DNA of 64,000 bases, taken from Hyposmocoma kahamanoa. Its lineage: Eukaryota; Arthropoda; Insecta; Lepidoptera; Cosmopterigidae. Both the position numbers and the translations under genes were made by a program. Below are positions 48,218 through 58,115 of the stretch, piece by piece. The DNA is taken from assembly GCF_003589595.1 (NCBI RefSeq), contig NW_020653409.1:1361049-1425048 (forward strand), written 5' to 3'. Position 1 is the stretch's first letter; every line of letters begins with the position of its first letter. The notes beneath the pieces are model-generated. The model did not search any database and was not told where the DNA came from. It saw nothing but the letters and a program-made list of their open reading frames with translations.

Positions 48218-48670
48218 AAAAAAACCGACCTCAAAAGTACGTGGAATTACGTCTATTTGCTAAGTTTTATTGAAATGCCCCCCCCCTAGTTCGCCACTAT
48301 ACAGGATTTGACACTGAAGGTAATAAAAATAGGTTCTCACTACGACACTACTCAAAGTATATTGAGAGAAAAACGCTGGAATTGGATTTGTTGGATAGCA
48401 AAATCAACCATTAAAGTAATTGCTCCTAAATTAAAGTTAGGCCCTATTTATAAAAATGAATCTTCATGCGTGAACACCACCCTTCGAGGTGGATGATTTT
48501 CTTCAAAATGAAATTGGACCACTATGGAAGTACCCCCTTTCCAATAAAAAAAGAATCATGAAAAACGGTTCAGAAATACCGGAGTTATCGCGTAACATAC
48601 ATACAAAAAACAAAAAAAAGAACATACAGTCGAATTGAGAACCTCCTCCTTTTTTGAAGTCGGTTAAAAA
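48218..48670 (-). mobile_element. Family B MITE, copy 5 (minus, near complete)
   Basis: Plus-strand ends are AAAAAACCGACCTCAAAAGT (about 48219) and CTTTTTTGAAGTCGGTTAAA (to about 48667), the inverse of copies 2 and 4. The interior is about 450 bp and closely matches copy 2, so this is among the youngest copies here. Confidence 0.8.
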
Positions 48671-48839
48671 TAAAGAGCGATGGAATTCACTCTGGAGCTA
48701 CTGCTCCATATCATATATTGTACGAAACACCCAGACCAGAATGAATCTTGAAGGTTGTAACTCTGTACAAAATGCAAGTCCGATCTTGCATGGAGTATTA
48801 TTTTTTAATTATTTCATATATTTATATATTACATACATT

Positions 48840-49095
48840 ATTATGCTGCCTGGCTCTGCGTTCCGGCTTATTGGCGACGATGAGCTCCAATCTAAATTTC
48901 ATAGTTTAGCCCACAGGGGCAAAGTACCTGTCTGTCCGTTTTCTACAGAATACACTTCGGTGAACCCATGAGCTTCATCAGCTCATTCCACGCGCCCCCT
49001 TTTACCATCGAACATATAGATCTACGTCGGAATATGATCCCTTCTTCTTATTATTTAGGCTCTTGTCGGTGGAGTATTCGAGAGATCTCTGTTTA
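48840..49095 (+). pseudogene. LINE C-terminal remnant
   Basis: One frame reads GSAFRLIGDDELQSKFHSLA then HRGKV; the next frame continues CLSVFYRIHFGEPMSFISSF then HAPPFTIEH. Together they match the C-terminal stretch of insect non-LTR proteins (RLI.D..L...L..LA.RR.V...FYR.HFGE). A single frameshift lies near 48930. Homology fades before 49095. Confidence 0.6.
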
Positions 49096-49100
49096 GTGCT

Positions 49101-49330
49101 TTAGCCTTGATTTCCTGATACGACACGACATTCTTTTTCCTTTATCTGATCTTCCTCTCTCGGTCTTTCTCTGCCTCTCTTCCCTTCGATCTTCCCTTCT
49201 ATTATGTTTTTAAGAAAACAGTCGTAACGCATCAGATCACCAAACATCCCTACCAGATACATATTTCCGTCAAGTGTATTAAGTGCATTTTTTTTGTATT
49301 GCATCGTTATCTTTTGTTTACAGCCCATTC
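49101..49330 (-). pseudogene. LINE C-terminal remnant (minus)
   Basis: On the minus strand the frame contains LVGMFGDLMRYDCFLKNIIE then GKIEGKRGRERPREEDQIKE. This fits the (W.GH..RHD..LK...EGK.EGKRGRGRPR) signature seen near the C terminus of RTE-like and related LINE proteins. The GH of the signature reads GD here, and the remainder is decayed. Confidence 0.65.
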
Positions 49331-50004
49331 TGCTCCAGGTTTCCGTTTAGCCCAGGTGTCCGAGCACATACAACAAAAACTTATGTGAAATAACATTGTA
49401 ACAATGTTATTTCATTTAATTTTCACATAAAACTGCTTGATATTTAGGATTTATTTTTAACATAACACTAAAATCTTAATGCATACTTCAAACACAAAAT
49501 TTAAAATCAACATCAAAATTGCGTAAAAATACGTACGCGTTGAAAATTATGATGTCCATGATCAAAATGAGTGAAAAACACTTAATCCGTCAATAATATT
49601 TGTTTAGGCCTGTGTGGAGTCTAAGCAACATCCATTAAGCCTAGTAAATGCACAATAAGTTCCACAATCAAGAATATTTTTCTGACCTTACAGGCATTAT
49701 AGCGAGACGGTGGTAAAATAGTGATTTTAATTTAAAACCGCCCGTAGCGGTCCTAATTTCGCACTTTGTGCAGTGTACACATATGGTGGTCGCACTTCGT
49801 CAACATTATTATAATGATAAACATTATTGTTTACAATATACCCGAAGTAATTTATTAGAGACTGTAAACATTGTACAGGGCGGTGGTAGCTTAGTGTGAG
49901 ATGTACCTATGACATAAATTTCTAAGTTACGTACCGTTGTGAATGTTTAATGCAATATCTTCGCTAATATTGAATGGGAACATAGTAATGGAACCTGGGA
50001 GTTT
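49331..50004. other. Unassigned; contains a 13-bp perfect hairpin
   Basis: TGAAATAACATTG (49386-49398) and its exact inverse (49402-49414) are separated by TAA. No element boundary was recognised around it. Confidence 0.4.
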
Positions 50005-50068
50005 ACTCCTGTTCTCCGTTCCACATCCGTCCAAAACAATTCCTATCAAATACTATACTCGATCAAAT
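50005..50068 (+). mobile_element. Fold-back MITE family E, single arm
   Basis: The sequence ACTCCTGTTCTCCGTTCCAC then CGTCCAAAACAATTCCTATC and CTCGATCAAATC matches the left arm of the 45.0 kb element. The centre and right arm are absent. An (AAT)n tract follows at 50078-50095. Confidence 0.55.
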
Positions 50069-50109
50069 CAGAAGAGAATAATAATAATAATAATAACAAC
50101 GCTAACATG

Positions 50110-50400
50110 ACGAGTTCTTAGGTTTTCGCGATTGTTACACATAGTTTGTTTTTTCAAACAAACCGACGTTTCGGGCCCTTTACAGGTCCCATGGTCACGG
50201 TTGACTGAGGTGGTACAGTCTTCAACCAGTTATGTCTAATATTAATGCAAACCACCCTATTTTTTCACTATAGTTACAATAGTTATTAATTAAATACCTT
50301 ATTTTTAATTTTACAAAGAAAACATTCCAATTTACGCTACATTAAGTTTTACAAATTATTTTATTGAATGAATTTTTATTAAGTTTAATTTATTATTAAC
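50110..50400 (-). mobile_element. PLE 3' end and terminal repeat (minus)
   Basis: The unit begins GAGTTCTTAGGTTTTCGCGA, passes the core (CGACGTTTCGGGCCCTTTAC, CATGGTCACGGTTGACTGAG) and continues through TAATATTAATGCAAACCACC into the AT-rich PLE untranslated region. Relative to the 37.8 kb unit it lacks about 35 bases between ACACATAG and TTTGTTTTTTC. No coding sequence remains. Confidence 0.75.
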
Positions 50401-50404
50401 ACAT

Positions 50405-50580
50405 GACTCCGCGCTAGGGAAATCCTGTATCGCGGGTGCCATGGACACACATTACACCCAAAAACCATAAATTACACCCAAATTCACTGGAAAATATATA
50501 TTGGCCATACAAATATTTCTCCCGACCTGGGAATCGAACCCGAGACTCCGCGTGGCAGTCCAGCTGCAATTTTAACTGCC
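50405..50580 (-). mobile_element. SINE S2, copy 2 (minus)
   Basis: The minus strand carries the S2 head, with GGGTTCGATTCCCAGGTCGG and its B box, and the TATTTGTATGGCCAATATAT body segment. It sits head to head with copy 3. Confidence 0.75.
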
Positions 50581-50765
50581 TCAGTGGCCGAACGGTTACC
50601 ATGCCGGACTGCCACGCAGAGAGAGAGAGATATTTGTATGGCCTACATTTATTTCTCTCGTGAGTTTGGGTGTAATTTGTGGTTGTCTATGTGTGTCTCC
50701 ATTGCACCCGCGACACAGAGTTTCCCTAGTACGGGGCTATGTTGAGTGTGTGTGTTATTATTTCA
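50578..50765 (+). mobile_element. SINE S2, copy 3 (plus)
   Basis: The copy starts CCTCAGTGGCCGAACGGTTA and CGGACTGCCACGCAGAG, then GAGAGAGAGATATTTGTATG where the B-box segment should be, then the body CTCTCGTGAGTTTGGGTGTA. The B box is replaced by a GA repeat. Confidence 0.75.
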
Positions 50766-50799
50766 CTGAAATAACTATTTTACATGGAACTTACTGCGA

Positions 50800-50875
50800 C
50801 TGGAAATTTCACCAGCACCCCTACTCTTCAAAACCGGAACGCATTAATACTAACATTGCTGCCCTAGAAGATGAA
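50800..50875 (-). repeat. Family A repeat, copy 12 (fragment)
   Basis: GGAAATTTCACCAGCACCCC then ACTCTTCAAAACCGGAACGC and TAACATTGCTGCC is the GTGCTGGTGAAA-to-CAGTAATG part of family A in minus orientation. Confidence 0.65.
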
Positions 50876-51593
50876 CTTCTTACTGGTGTTCACTTTTATT
50901 GACATTTTCTCTTCCAACCGTGGCTACACATTTTTGTTACACCCTGTGCTATTACGGGGTCCAGAGTAAGAGAATAAAAATCAATTTAAAAATACGCAGT
51001 TACATAACGTTAAAATAATTGCAAACAAAATTCAAACGCTCGTTAAAAACGGGAAAAAACAACGATTCACACAAACTTTCGCAAACTCCGTTTGAATTTT
51101 GCGAATAATGCATAAAACTCTTGCAATCCCTAATTACTCAGATGGAAAGAACTAAAAAAATACAGACTGAAAGAGGAAGCGGGCTCGTTAAAATTGGAGA
51201 TGCTCGAATCAGTCCGCTTTCAACTGCTTTTCGAGTATTTATTTTTCATTTCTCTGAACAAAATGTTGAATTTCATTTAAATCTCTTAACGTTTACGGAG
51301 TAGATAGCACATTTGTACACATATCTGCTTATACATGAGATCTCATTTTAAATAGATTATTTTAAAGCACCGTGTATTTATTTAATGTTTTGTTTAAATG
51401 TTTTAATTTTTTTAATTGTTTTTGGTTTTTAGTACCAGGTTACACTAAAACACTAAATTGCATAGAACAATGGAAATCAAGTTTTTTTCGGGTTATATAT
51501 ACAACAAAAATGTTACAGTTTGTTCATCACATACTACATGTAATAATAATGTGGCCAATAACCTGATCTCAAATTAGAAGATATCTCTTTGAG
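50876..51593. other. Nothing recognised
   Basis: AT-rich; no exon or repeat family was recognised. Confidence 0.4.
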
Positions 51594-51752
51594 TATCGGA
51601 GCAACGGAATTCGGGGTGCTACCCACAAGACCCAAACGAGGAACAATTTACAAAACTTCGTTTCTATAATTGATCTTCACGGGAATCGAACATTCAACCT
51701 CCACATCTAGCGCCCGCAATGTTAACCGCTATACCACCGCGGTCAAAAATAC
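51594..51752 (-). mobile_element. tRNA-derived SINE S5 (minus)
   Basis: The minus strand reads GACCGCGGTGGTATAGCGGT then TAACATTGCGGGCGC and a B-box-like GTTCGATTCCC, about 50 bp apart. The body extends left towards 51594. It is a single copy in the window. A 7-bp acceptor stem is not seen, so a tRNA gene is unlikely. Confidence 0.5.
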
Positions 51753-51974
51753 AAGAAAACAAGATTTATTGGCTGAAAAATATAATTAAGTTGGTATAGT
51801 ATATTTAAGATCGTACATTTCACCAAAACCTGACATAGGAATATTATACACATTTCTTATATCACTTTTGATATAACATGCATTTAAAGTTAGATTTATA
51901 GATACAACAGCATAATAATATATATTATAAATAACAATTAGAATTTAAATAAATTATAAAAATATGAAGACTTT

Positions 51975-52275
51975 TTTATAATATTATGAGACGGGACGAA
52001 CAAGTCGTGCGTCTGATGGTAAGCGAACCGCCTATCCATTACAGTTGCAGTGGCACTCAGAGCTCTAAATCGCAAATATCTGAGAGGCACTGCCACTGCG
52101 CCCGTCACCCTGAGACATAATTTGACAAGTCCAAGTGCCTGTAATTTCACCAGCACCCTTTCTTACCCTTCCAAATCGGAAATCAGCAATGCTAATAATA
52201 ATGCAGCAATGAAAAGGTAAGGTGGCAGTATTTCCCTGGACGAACTATTTCAAAAGAAGCTCTACTGGTACTAAT
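51975..52275 (-). repeat. Family A repeat, copy 13 (minus, full length)
   Basis: On the plus strand the copy reads ACGGGACGAACAAGTCGTGC, CTCTAAATCGCAAATATCTG, CACTGCCACTGCGCCCGTCA and TTTCACCAGCACCC, to AAAAGAAGCTCTACTGG near 52270. Confidence 0.8.
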
Positions 52276-52724
52276 TACAGATTTACATTACATACATTAT
52301 TTGCTATATCATTATCTCAAATTGTAACAAACGACGTCCATTTTCTATGTTTGTGTAATAATATCATTAGGCGCTACAAAACACGTTATAAGCTCATTAT
52401 ACGTAAATGGCGAAGAGTGAGTCGTAAAAAATTTGAATAGAAAGTCAGTTATGCAACGGTACCTACATATGAATTGTACCCTAATAGTATCGACTTACTC
52501 CCGAATGACTTAACCTTAAAATACTTTCATAATTATTACCGGAAACAAAAATAAATACCGGCGAATAAAAACGAATATTATCAAAGGACATCACAGTTGC
52601 GGTATTGGGATAAGGGAAGCAATAAACCTTTCGAAAAACAAACAATCTACAATACTAACTAAACTGCGTTTAAATAATTTGCTGATAAATAAACACACAA
52701 TATACCTACAAAATTAATCACATC
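52276..52724. other. Nothing recognised
   Basis: AT-rich; no exon or repeat family was recognised. Confidence 0.4.
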
Positions 52725-53255
52725 TTCTCTGGCCAGAAGATTAAGCTCCGCTGCACACGCATTCCGCAGGATACGTGAGCTTACCGATGTTAATACTGCT
52801 AGACTAGTTTACTTTAGTTACTTCTATAGTATTAGGTCCTACGGGATACTCATGTGGGGTAAAGCGGCAGACATTCAAATCATATTTGTATTACAAAAAC
52901 GAGCGATTCGTTCTGTGTACCGTTTAGGTTCTCTCGGGTTTCTCTGAGAAAAAGTTTAAGGAGACTGGTATCATGGCATCACAGTACATTTACGGAAATA
53001 TTTTGCATGCCCGTAAAATAGACATAATTTCAATAAGAAATAAGATCCATAATATTAACCTTAAACGGTTTCGTTTAACCAAGGTAAACGACTCTTTTAT
53101 GGGGAACTGTATACGTTTAAGATTCCGGTTAAGATTATAATTTCCTAAGTTTAAAAACTACATTAAAAATATTTTTATTAAACAGTCATATTACAAAATT
53201 GACGACTATGTGTTAGATAAAGATGTATGGAAAGACGACATGGCTCTAGAACCGT
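52725..53255 (+). pseudogene. Decayed jockey-like LINE fragment
   Basis: This is a second copy of the RT fragment at 56.8 kb, from CTGGCCAGAAGATTAAGCTC (the SLASRLSSAA region) to GACGACATGGCTCTAGAACC (the C-terminal DDMA region). It keeps segments such as RIRELTDVNTARLVYFSYF and ILMWGKAADIQIIFVLQKRA. It is broken by a duplicated CTC and shift near 52930, deletions near 53000-53080 and a larger change at 53120-53140. The tail is lost. Confidence 0.85.
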
Positions 53256-53546
53256 CGAGTTCTGCGACGGCCGGCCGATAATAAGAGTACTTCATCAGTA
53301 TCGTAAGTAACCACTTTCCATGAAATTGATCCTGTCTCCCGAGTCCCAATCGTATAATATAAAGAAAATGCGTGGTTCCACTATACACAAGGCGGAAATG
53401 ATAAATGAACAGCAAACGGCTTAGCCTGTGGCGTTATGAGCAAACACGCTGCGTGAAATTATGGGACATTCGCGGGAATAGCCTCAGGAAAATTACAGGA
53501 GCATGTAAGTTTCGCCAACTATGAGTAATACAGCGTGTATTTGGCA

Positions 53547-54156
53547 TTAACCGCTCACGCGATGCGCTCCTCCTACCGCAAAATGGCGGCTATTTGGTTT
53601 CGCAAATTAAAAAGCATTCAGTTTAAATACAAGTTTTTACAAATAAAAATTATTATTCTGCATTGCTAAATAAATACCCTTCGTACTACCAACAAAAACA
53701 TCTCAAATAAAATGCAGTAATACACCGCAAATCCAGCACTTAAAAAGCACTAATGAAATTTTTGCTTGGATAAATATGATAATATTCCGTTTGAGTGGTT
53801 CTAACGTTTACCATGAAATTACTCCTTAAAGTATAGTTTATAGACATTTATATTCAGGGTAAACTTAAAAAACGCTACTTACTGTATGTTTTCAATAAAT
53901 AAACACCAAAATCACCAGCCCAAACAATCACACACACGATTGTCGTGACGTATTTTTGAAGTTGTTTATTTTTTTTAAATGACAAACCCAGGCATTAAAA
54001 ACTTTGTGGTTTGCTAGAGTAGTTACCGAAATAGCAATTAATATTAGTTCTTTTACCTGTTAGAACTTCGATATTCGATAAATCGGTATAAAATCATCAC
54101 CGGCACCTCTAGGTGTGGTATGCGTCTACGGCTGCATATATCGCGTGAGGGGTTAA
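53547..54156. mobile_element. TTAA-type MITE family D, copy 3 (cleanest)
   Basis: TTAA at 53547-53550 and 54153-54156 flank a 602-bp element that begins CCGCTCACGCGAT and ends ATCGCGTGAGGGG (one mismatch in the last bases). It has the full interior, including the roughly 80 bases lost from copy 2, and no LINE insertion. It is the best reference for the family. Confidence 0.9.
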
Positions 54157-54204
54157 GCTCGGTTTAATTGGATATAGTGATCGATATGATTTAAGTTCTA
54201 TATA

Positions 54205-54470
54205 TCTTAGTCATTGAGTAGCGGTAGAGCACCTTGTGAAAGAGTTCGTCCAGGGTTGTACTGCCACCTTACCTATTTCTGCCCCCAAGCAGTAATGTCA
54301 GCGTTACTGTGTTCGGCTTCTGAAGGGTGCTGGTGAAATTACAGGCACATGGGACTTGTCAATTTATGTCTCAGGTTGACAGGCGCAGTGGCACTAAAAC
54401 TCTGAGTGACACGGCAACTTTTATGGACAGTTTACCATCAGATGCACGTCTTGTCCGTCCTGTATAAAAG
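54205..54470 (+). repeat. Family A repeat, copy 14
   Basis: GCGGTAGAGCACCTTGTGAA, AGTTCGTCCAGGG and CCTATTTCTGCCCCCAAGCA mark the complete left end. The central AGATCTTTGCGAT block is deleted, and the right block, ATGCACGTCTTGTCCGTCC, is present. Confidence 0.8.
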
Positions 54471-55324
54471 AAGGAGGCTTTGAAGTTGTAGTTTTCGCTG
54501 GACATTTATTTGGTACTTTTACAGTAATAACTTTCCAGTTCACTCAATCAATGACTTGGTCTCGAAGTAGGAAATCCCTTGTATGAGTTTTAGAGTAACG
54601 GAATTCAATCCGAGGCAATAAACAGAATACTCAGAACAGAACTAATTGAAAAAATTTCAATTCATCCTCATCACGCACCAACAGTGCAAGCCGGACCACT
54701 GAGCTTCAAATGCATGATTATATTATATTATATGGATATTCTTTCGTATTTTCGTTTTTAATAGTCGTTCATCGTTCTTTCTTATCAAACAATGAATAAA
54801 TGATCTTCTGCTCAGTGAGATGGTTGACATCTTTCTAATGTTTTGTTTTGAAAAAAGAACGTTTTCATTTTATTCGTTCGCCTTTATTAAGAGGGAGCAT
54901 GTCAAAAAAGTTTTGACGTTGGCTCCGCCCAAATTTGTGAAACAAATATATGCCTGAAGTTCGCGTGACATGCGACAGGACATGTTGAATTTTGCGCATT
55001 AAAAGTACCAAATTCGTTTTAGCGGATTAACTCTAAAACTAAAGGGATTAAAAAATAAAATATAATTAATTATCTAATTTTTGTCCTAATAACCTGTAGC
55101 ATTTCGAGGATAAATCGAAAAAATGTGAAAATTAGAGGTCATTTCGTGATTTTTATCTATCGAGGAAACTTTATTGTTTTATGTTTCTGATTTACATCTA
55201 TGCTTCAATATATCGTGTAGTTACTCATACAATATTTTATTTTTAACTTTAAAGTGGATATACCCCTCTAAAATCAAATCGAAGATTAGGAATTTTTCCT
55301 CTGCTCCCTCTTAAGTAATTTCGT
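54471..55324. other. Nothing recognised
   Basis: AT-rich; no exon or repeat family was recognised. Confidence 0.4.
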
Positions 55325-55525
55325 AGTCTATTTCTGCCACCAAGCAGTATTGTGTGCGTAAGCGTGCTGGTGAAATTACAAGCACATGGGACTTGTCAAC
55401 GCATGATCTTTGCGATTAAAACCTCTAAGTGGCACTGCGACTGTTATGAATAGACGTGTCGCTTACCACCAGGCGCATGACTTGTTCATCCCGTCACTTG
55501 GTATTATAAAAGAAAAAAGATAGTT
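55325..55525 (+). repeat. Family A repeat, copy 15
   Basis: The copy contains CTATTTCTGCCACCAAGCAG, GTGCTGGTGAAATTACAAGC and ATGACTTGTTCATCCCGTCA, with two internal deletions. Confidence 0.8.
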
Positions 55526-55603
55526 TTCATCACCATCCACATTCAACGCTATCTACCGTAATCTTGCGCTGCTCTCACATATCTATAGCCCGCGATTTTG
55601 TAG

Positions 55604-55735
55604 ATGTCTTCTTATCCCGCTGAAACGCTTGACCGTTTCTGTGATCCTTTTTTAGGTACTATTCCGCTGTCGTTTTACTCCATCGGTTCTCACCATTTCT
55701 CGTCTAAGGTTATTTTTACTGAAGCGGAACTACAG
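55604..55735 (+). CDS. Candidate upstream exon, tentative
   Basis: An ATG at 55604 opens 44 codons (MSSYPAETLDRFCDPFLG at the start, FTEAELQ at the end) up to a CAG|GTAACC donor at 55735/55736. The 53-base interval to 55788 has GT and AG ends, a TATTAAC branch-like site and a pyrimidine tract, so it could be a very short intron. The frame joins the next exon in phase. An alternative is an exon starting after CCTTTTTTAG at about 55654, which would be without ATG. No homology is recognised. The model is weak on its own. Confidence 0.25.
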
Positions 55736-55788
55736 GTAACCGAGTTACCTCAATTTCTATTAACATTCCGTTTTTCTATTTGTTACAG

Positions 55789-55864
55789 TTGCCACCCAGA
55801 TTGCTGCGGTGGGCGTTCACGCTCCTACTGCTAGTAGCTGTCATCTCTGTCTCAGAATCTTCAC
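55789..55864 (+). CDS. Candidate exon encoding a signal-peptide-like segment
   Basis: The exon follows TTTCTATTTGTTACAG and ends at TCAC|GTAAGT, both close to splice consensus. Its only open frame in phase with its neighbours gives LPPRLLRWAFTLLLLVAVIS then VSESS: basic residues, a hydrophobic core of about 13 residues and a small polar end, as in a cleaved signal peptide or signal anchor. It leaves one base over, which fits the two-base start of the exon at 63651. No ATG lies in the exon, so translation would begin upstream. The product would enter the secretory pathway; its function is unknown. Confidence 0.4.
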
Positions 55865-56802
55865 GTAAGTTTATCTTTATATTTCAGTTCTATTCAACGT
55901 TATTTGCATTATTCCTGATTACTCCCACTCCATCGCCACCATCCATGGGACTGAGAATTTTTTTTTCCCAGTTGGCCTCACTGGCATGACACCGAAGGGA
56001 AAAACTAGGAATAAATTACTGTTTTAGAGCCGACGCTAATAGCGGCCTCTGGGAATTTTCTCCTTCCAGACAAAATATAGAGAAATAAAACAAATAAATG
56101 CCAACATTATCCTTCATAATTTATACGATTTATTTTTGACAAAAACACATTTTTGACAATAAACATAAAAGTTAGCCTTTAGGTTTTTGTCGCGTGAAGC
56201 TAACCATTATATATTATTCCGAAAGGTCAAATAAAAGCGTTTTTATTTATTTTTTCAAACGACCGGCCATTACAGTGACAACAAGTCGGCCGAGTGACGT
56301 ATTGGGACAGAGGAAAACAAATGGCTCTAACAATTTATAGCTGATAATTCGACAATTTGTTCTTCTCAAAAACATGGTGTGACATGTTATGCGACGGGTT
56401 AGGTGAAATGTGGATTAACATCCGGAGATAAAACTATACTAGGCGCAGCAGTCTTTCTTTCTTTGCTTCTTTCACATTTCTGCACATTTTGCGCTTGCGA
56501 AATTGTTTCAGGGGAAGTGGCAACAACTATTTTGCTACATCAAATGGTTTAGGTATTTACTATTAAACAATGATCTTACAAATATATTCCTTACACTTAA
56601 GAATATTGTCTAAGAATGTGCTAATTTGTTACACGATAGGATATACTTTATCCGATCATATAAAATGCTCTATATACAGGATAAAGTAAATTCTAAAACG
56701 GATTATTTTGGAATAAAATATCTAACTTGGGACGTAATTTTTATATGAAGATATTTCTCTGTAAGTTCCACAGAGAAGCTGCTAAATGTTGGTTTTCAAT
56801 TG
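55865..56802 (+). other. Possible intron start; otherwise unassigned
   Basis: If the exon model is right, this is the beginning of a 7.8 kb intron. A GC-richer block at about 55920-56060 looks like an old repeat scrap, but no second copy was found. Confidence 0.3.
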
Positions 56803-56828
56803 CAGCCCCATAGTTATTAAACTCACAT
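56803..56828 (+). repeat. Family C repeat, copy 2, left part
   Basis: GCCCCATAGTTATTAAACTC then ACAT corresponds to the left end of family C (GCCCTTTAGTTATTAAATTC at about 2909). The continuation is found at 57885 after a LINE. Confidence 0.55.
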
Positions 56829-57884
56829 AGTGTTGTTTGCAGATGACACATCCTTGATTTTTAAAACAGACAGACATGACATTAACTATGACCATATTAA
56901 TGATACCCTCTTTAAGGTAGTTTATTGGTTTAATGCTAACAATTTATTGCTTAATGCCAACAAGACAAAATGTGTTAAATTTGAATTACCTAACGTAAAA
57001 TCGACTAGTCCAAGCATAGAAATAAACGGAGAAAAGTTAGACTTTGTTAACAAAGCAGTCTTCTTGGGAGTGACCTTAGATAGTAAACTTCAATGGTTTC
57101 CACATATATCTTCCCTGGCCAGCAGATTAAGCTCCGCTGCATATGCAGTCCGCAGAATACGTGAGCTTACCGATGTTAGTACTACTAGACTAGTTTACTT
57201 TAGTTACTTCCATAGTATAATGTCCTACGGGATTCTCATGTGGGGTAAAGCGGCAGATATTCAAACTATATTTGTATTGCAAAAACGAGCGATTCGTTCT
57301 GTGTACCGTCTAGGCTCTCGGGTTTCTCTCAGAGAAAAGTTTAAGGAGACTGGTATCATGACTGTGGCATCACAGTACATTTACTCAAATATTTTATATG
57401 CCCGTAAAAATATACATAATTTCAATAACAAAGAAGATATCCATAATATTAGCCTTAGAGCTAAATCCAAACTCAAGGTACCACGATTTCGTTTAACGAA
57501 GGTAAACAACTCTTTTATGGGGAACTGTACACGTTTTTACAATAAGATTTCGGAGTATATATTAAGTTTATCATTTCCTAAGTTTAAAACCTACATTAAA
57601 AATATTTTGATCGAAAATCATATTACAAAATTGAAGACTACGTGTTAGATAAAGATGTATGGAAAGACGACATGGCTCCAGAATCCACACAAATTCGATT
57701 CGAAATCAAAAGTGTATTCTATAGCATTTAAGTTTATTTGAAAAGAGCAATCCCTAGAGTTTCTTGCTCGTTCTTCTCAGGGAGGTCAGCGTAGTGAACG
57801 AGCAGTAGCTTAAATGTGACGTTTTCAAGTGTAAATTTATTTTACCTATGGAATAAATAATCTTTGACTTTGACTTTGATTTGT
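56826..57884 (+). pseudogene. 5'-truncated jockey-like LINE with intact FADD motif
   Basis: The frame runs from IVLFADDTSLIF, the catalytic palm motif of the RT, through FLGVTLDSKLQW, the thumb region and a C-terminal domain, stopping at 57646-57648. Comparison with the 39.1 kb copy shows the premature stop comes from one lost A near 57617, which shifts the frame before KIEDYVLDKD. The untranslated region and CTTTGA tail end near 57884. The 5' end lies inside a family C repeat, so the element inserted already truncated, lacking its endonuclease and most of the RT. It is the longest open reading frame in the window, but it is not a host gene and cannot be active alone. Confidence 0.92.
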
Positions 57885-58115
57885 CTCAAAATTTTGCAAA
57901 TTGCTCAGCGGTTTAACTATACGCGGCGCCGTGCGCTGCCCTATTAGACAATATGGGGTGCTAGTTGACGTCGACTCTGTGTCAAATTGTCTCCGCCTGT
58001 TCTTAATTTAGTCGTATTAATTTACAGATTGCGGATTATAAGACGCAAGGGTTGACCCCCCCACATCTCACCTCCTAAAATCTAGGCTCACATTAAAATA
58101 CATCGCCTTAACAAA
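57885..58115 (+). repeat. Family C repeat, copy 2, right part
   Basis: The sequence resumes after the LINE tail at TTTTGCAAATTGCTCAGCGG, passes TCTCCGCCTGTTCTTAATTT and ends ACCTCCTAAAATCTAGGCTC then ACATCGCCTTAA, collinear with 2940-3155. Confidence 0.65.
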
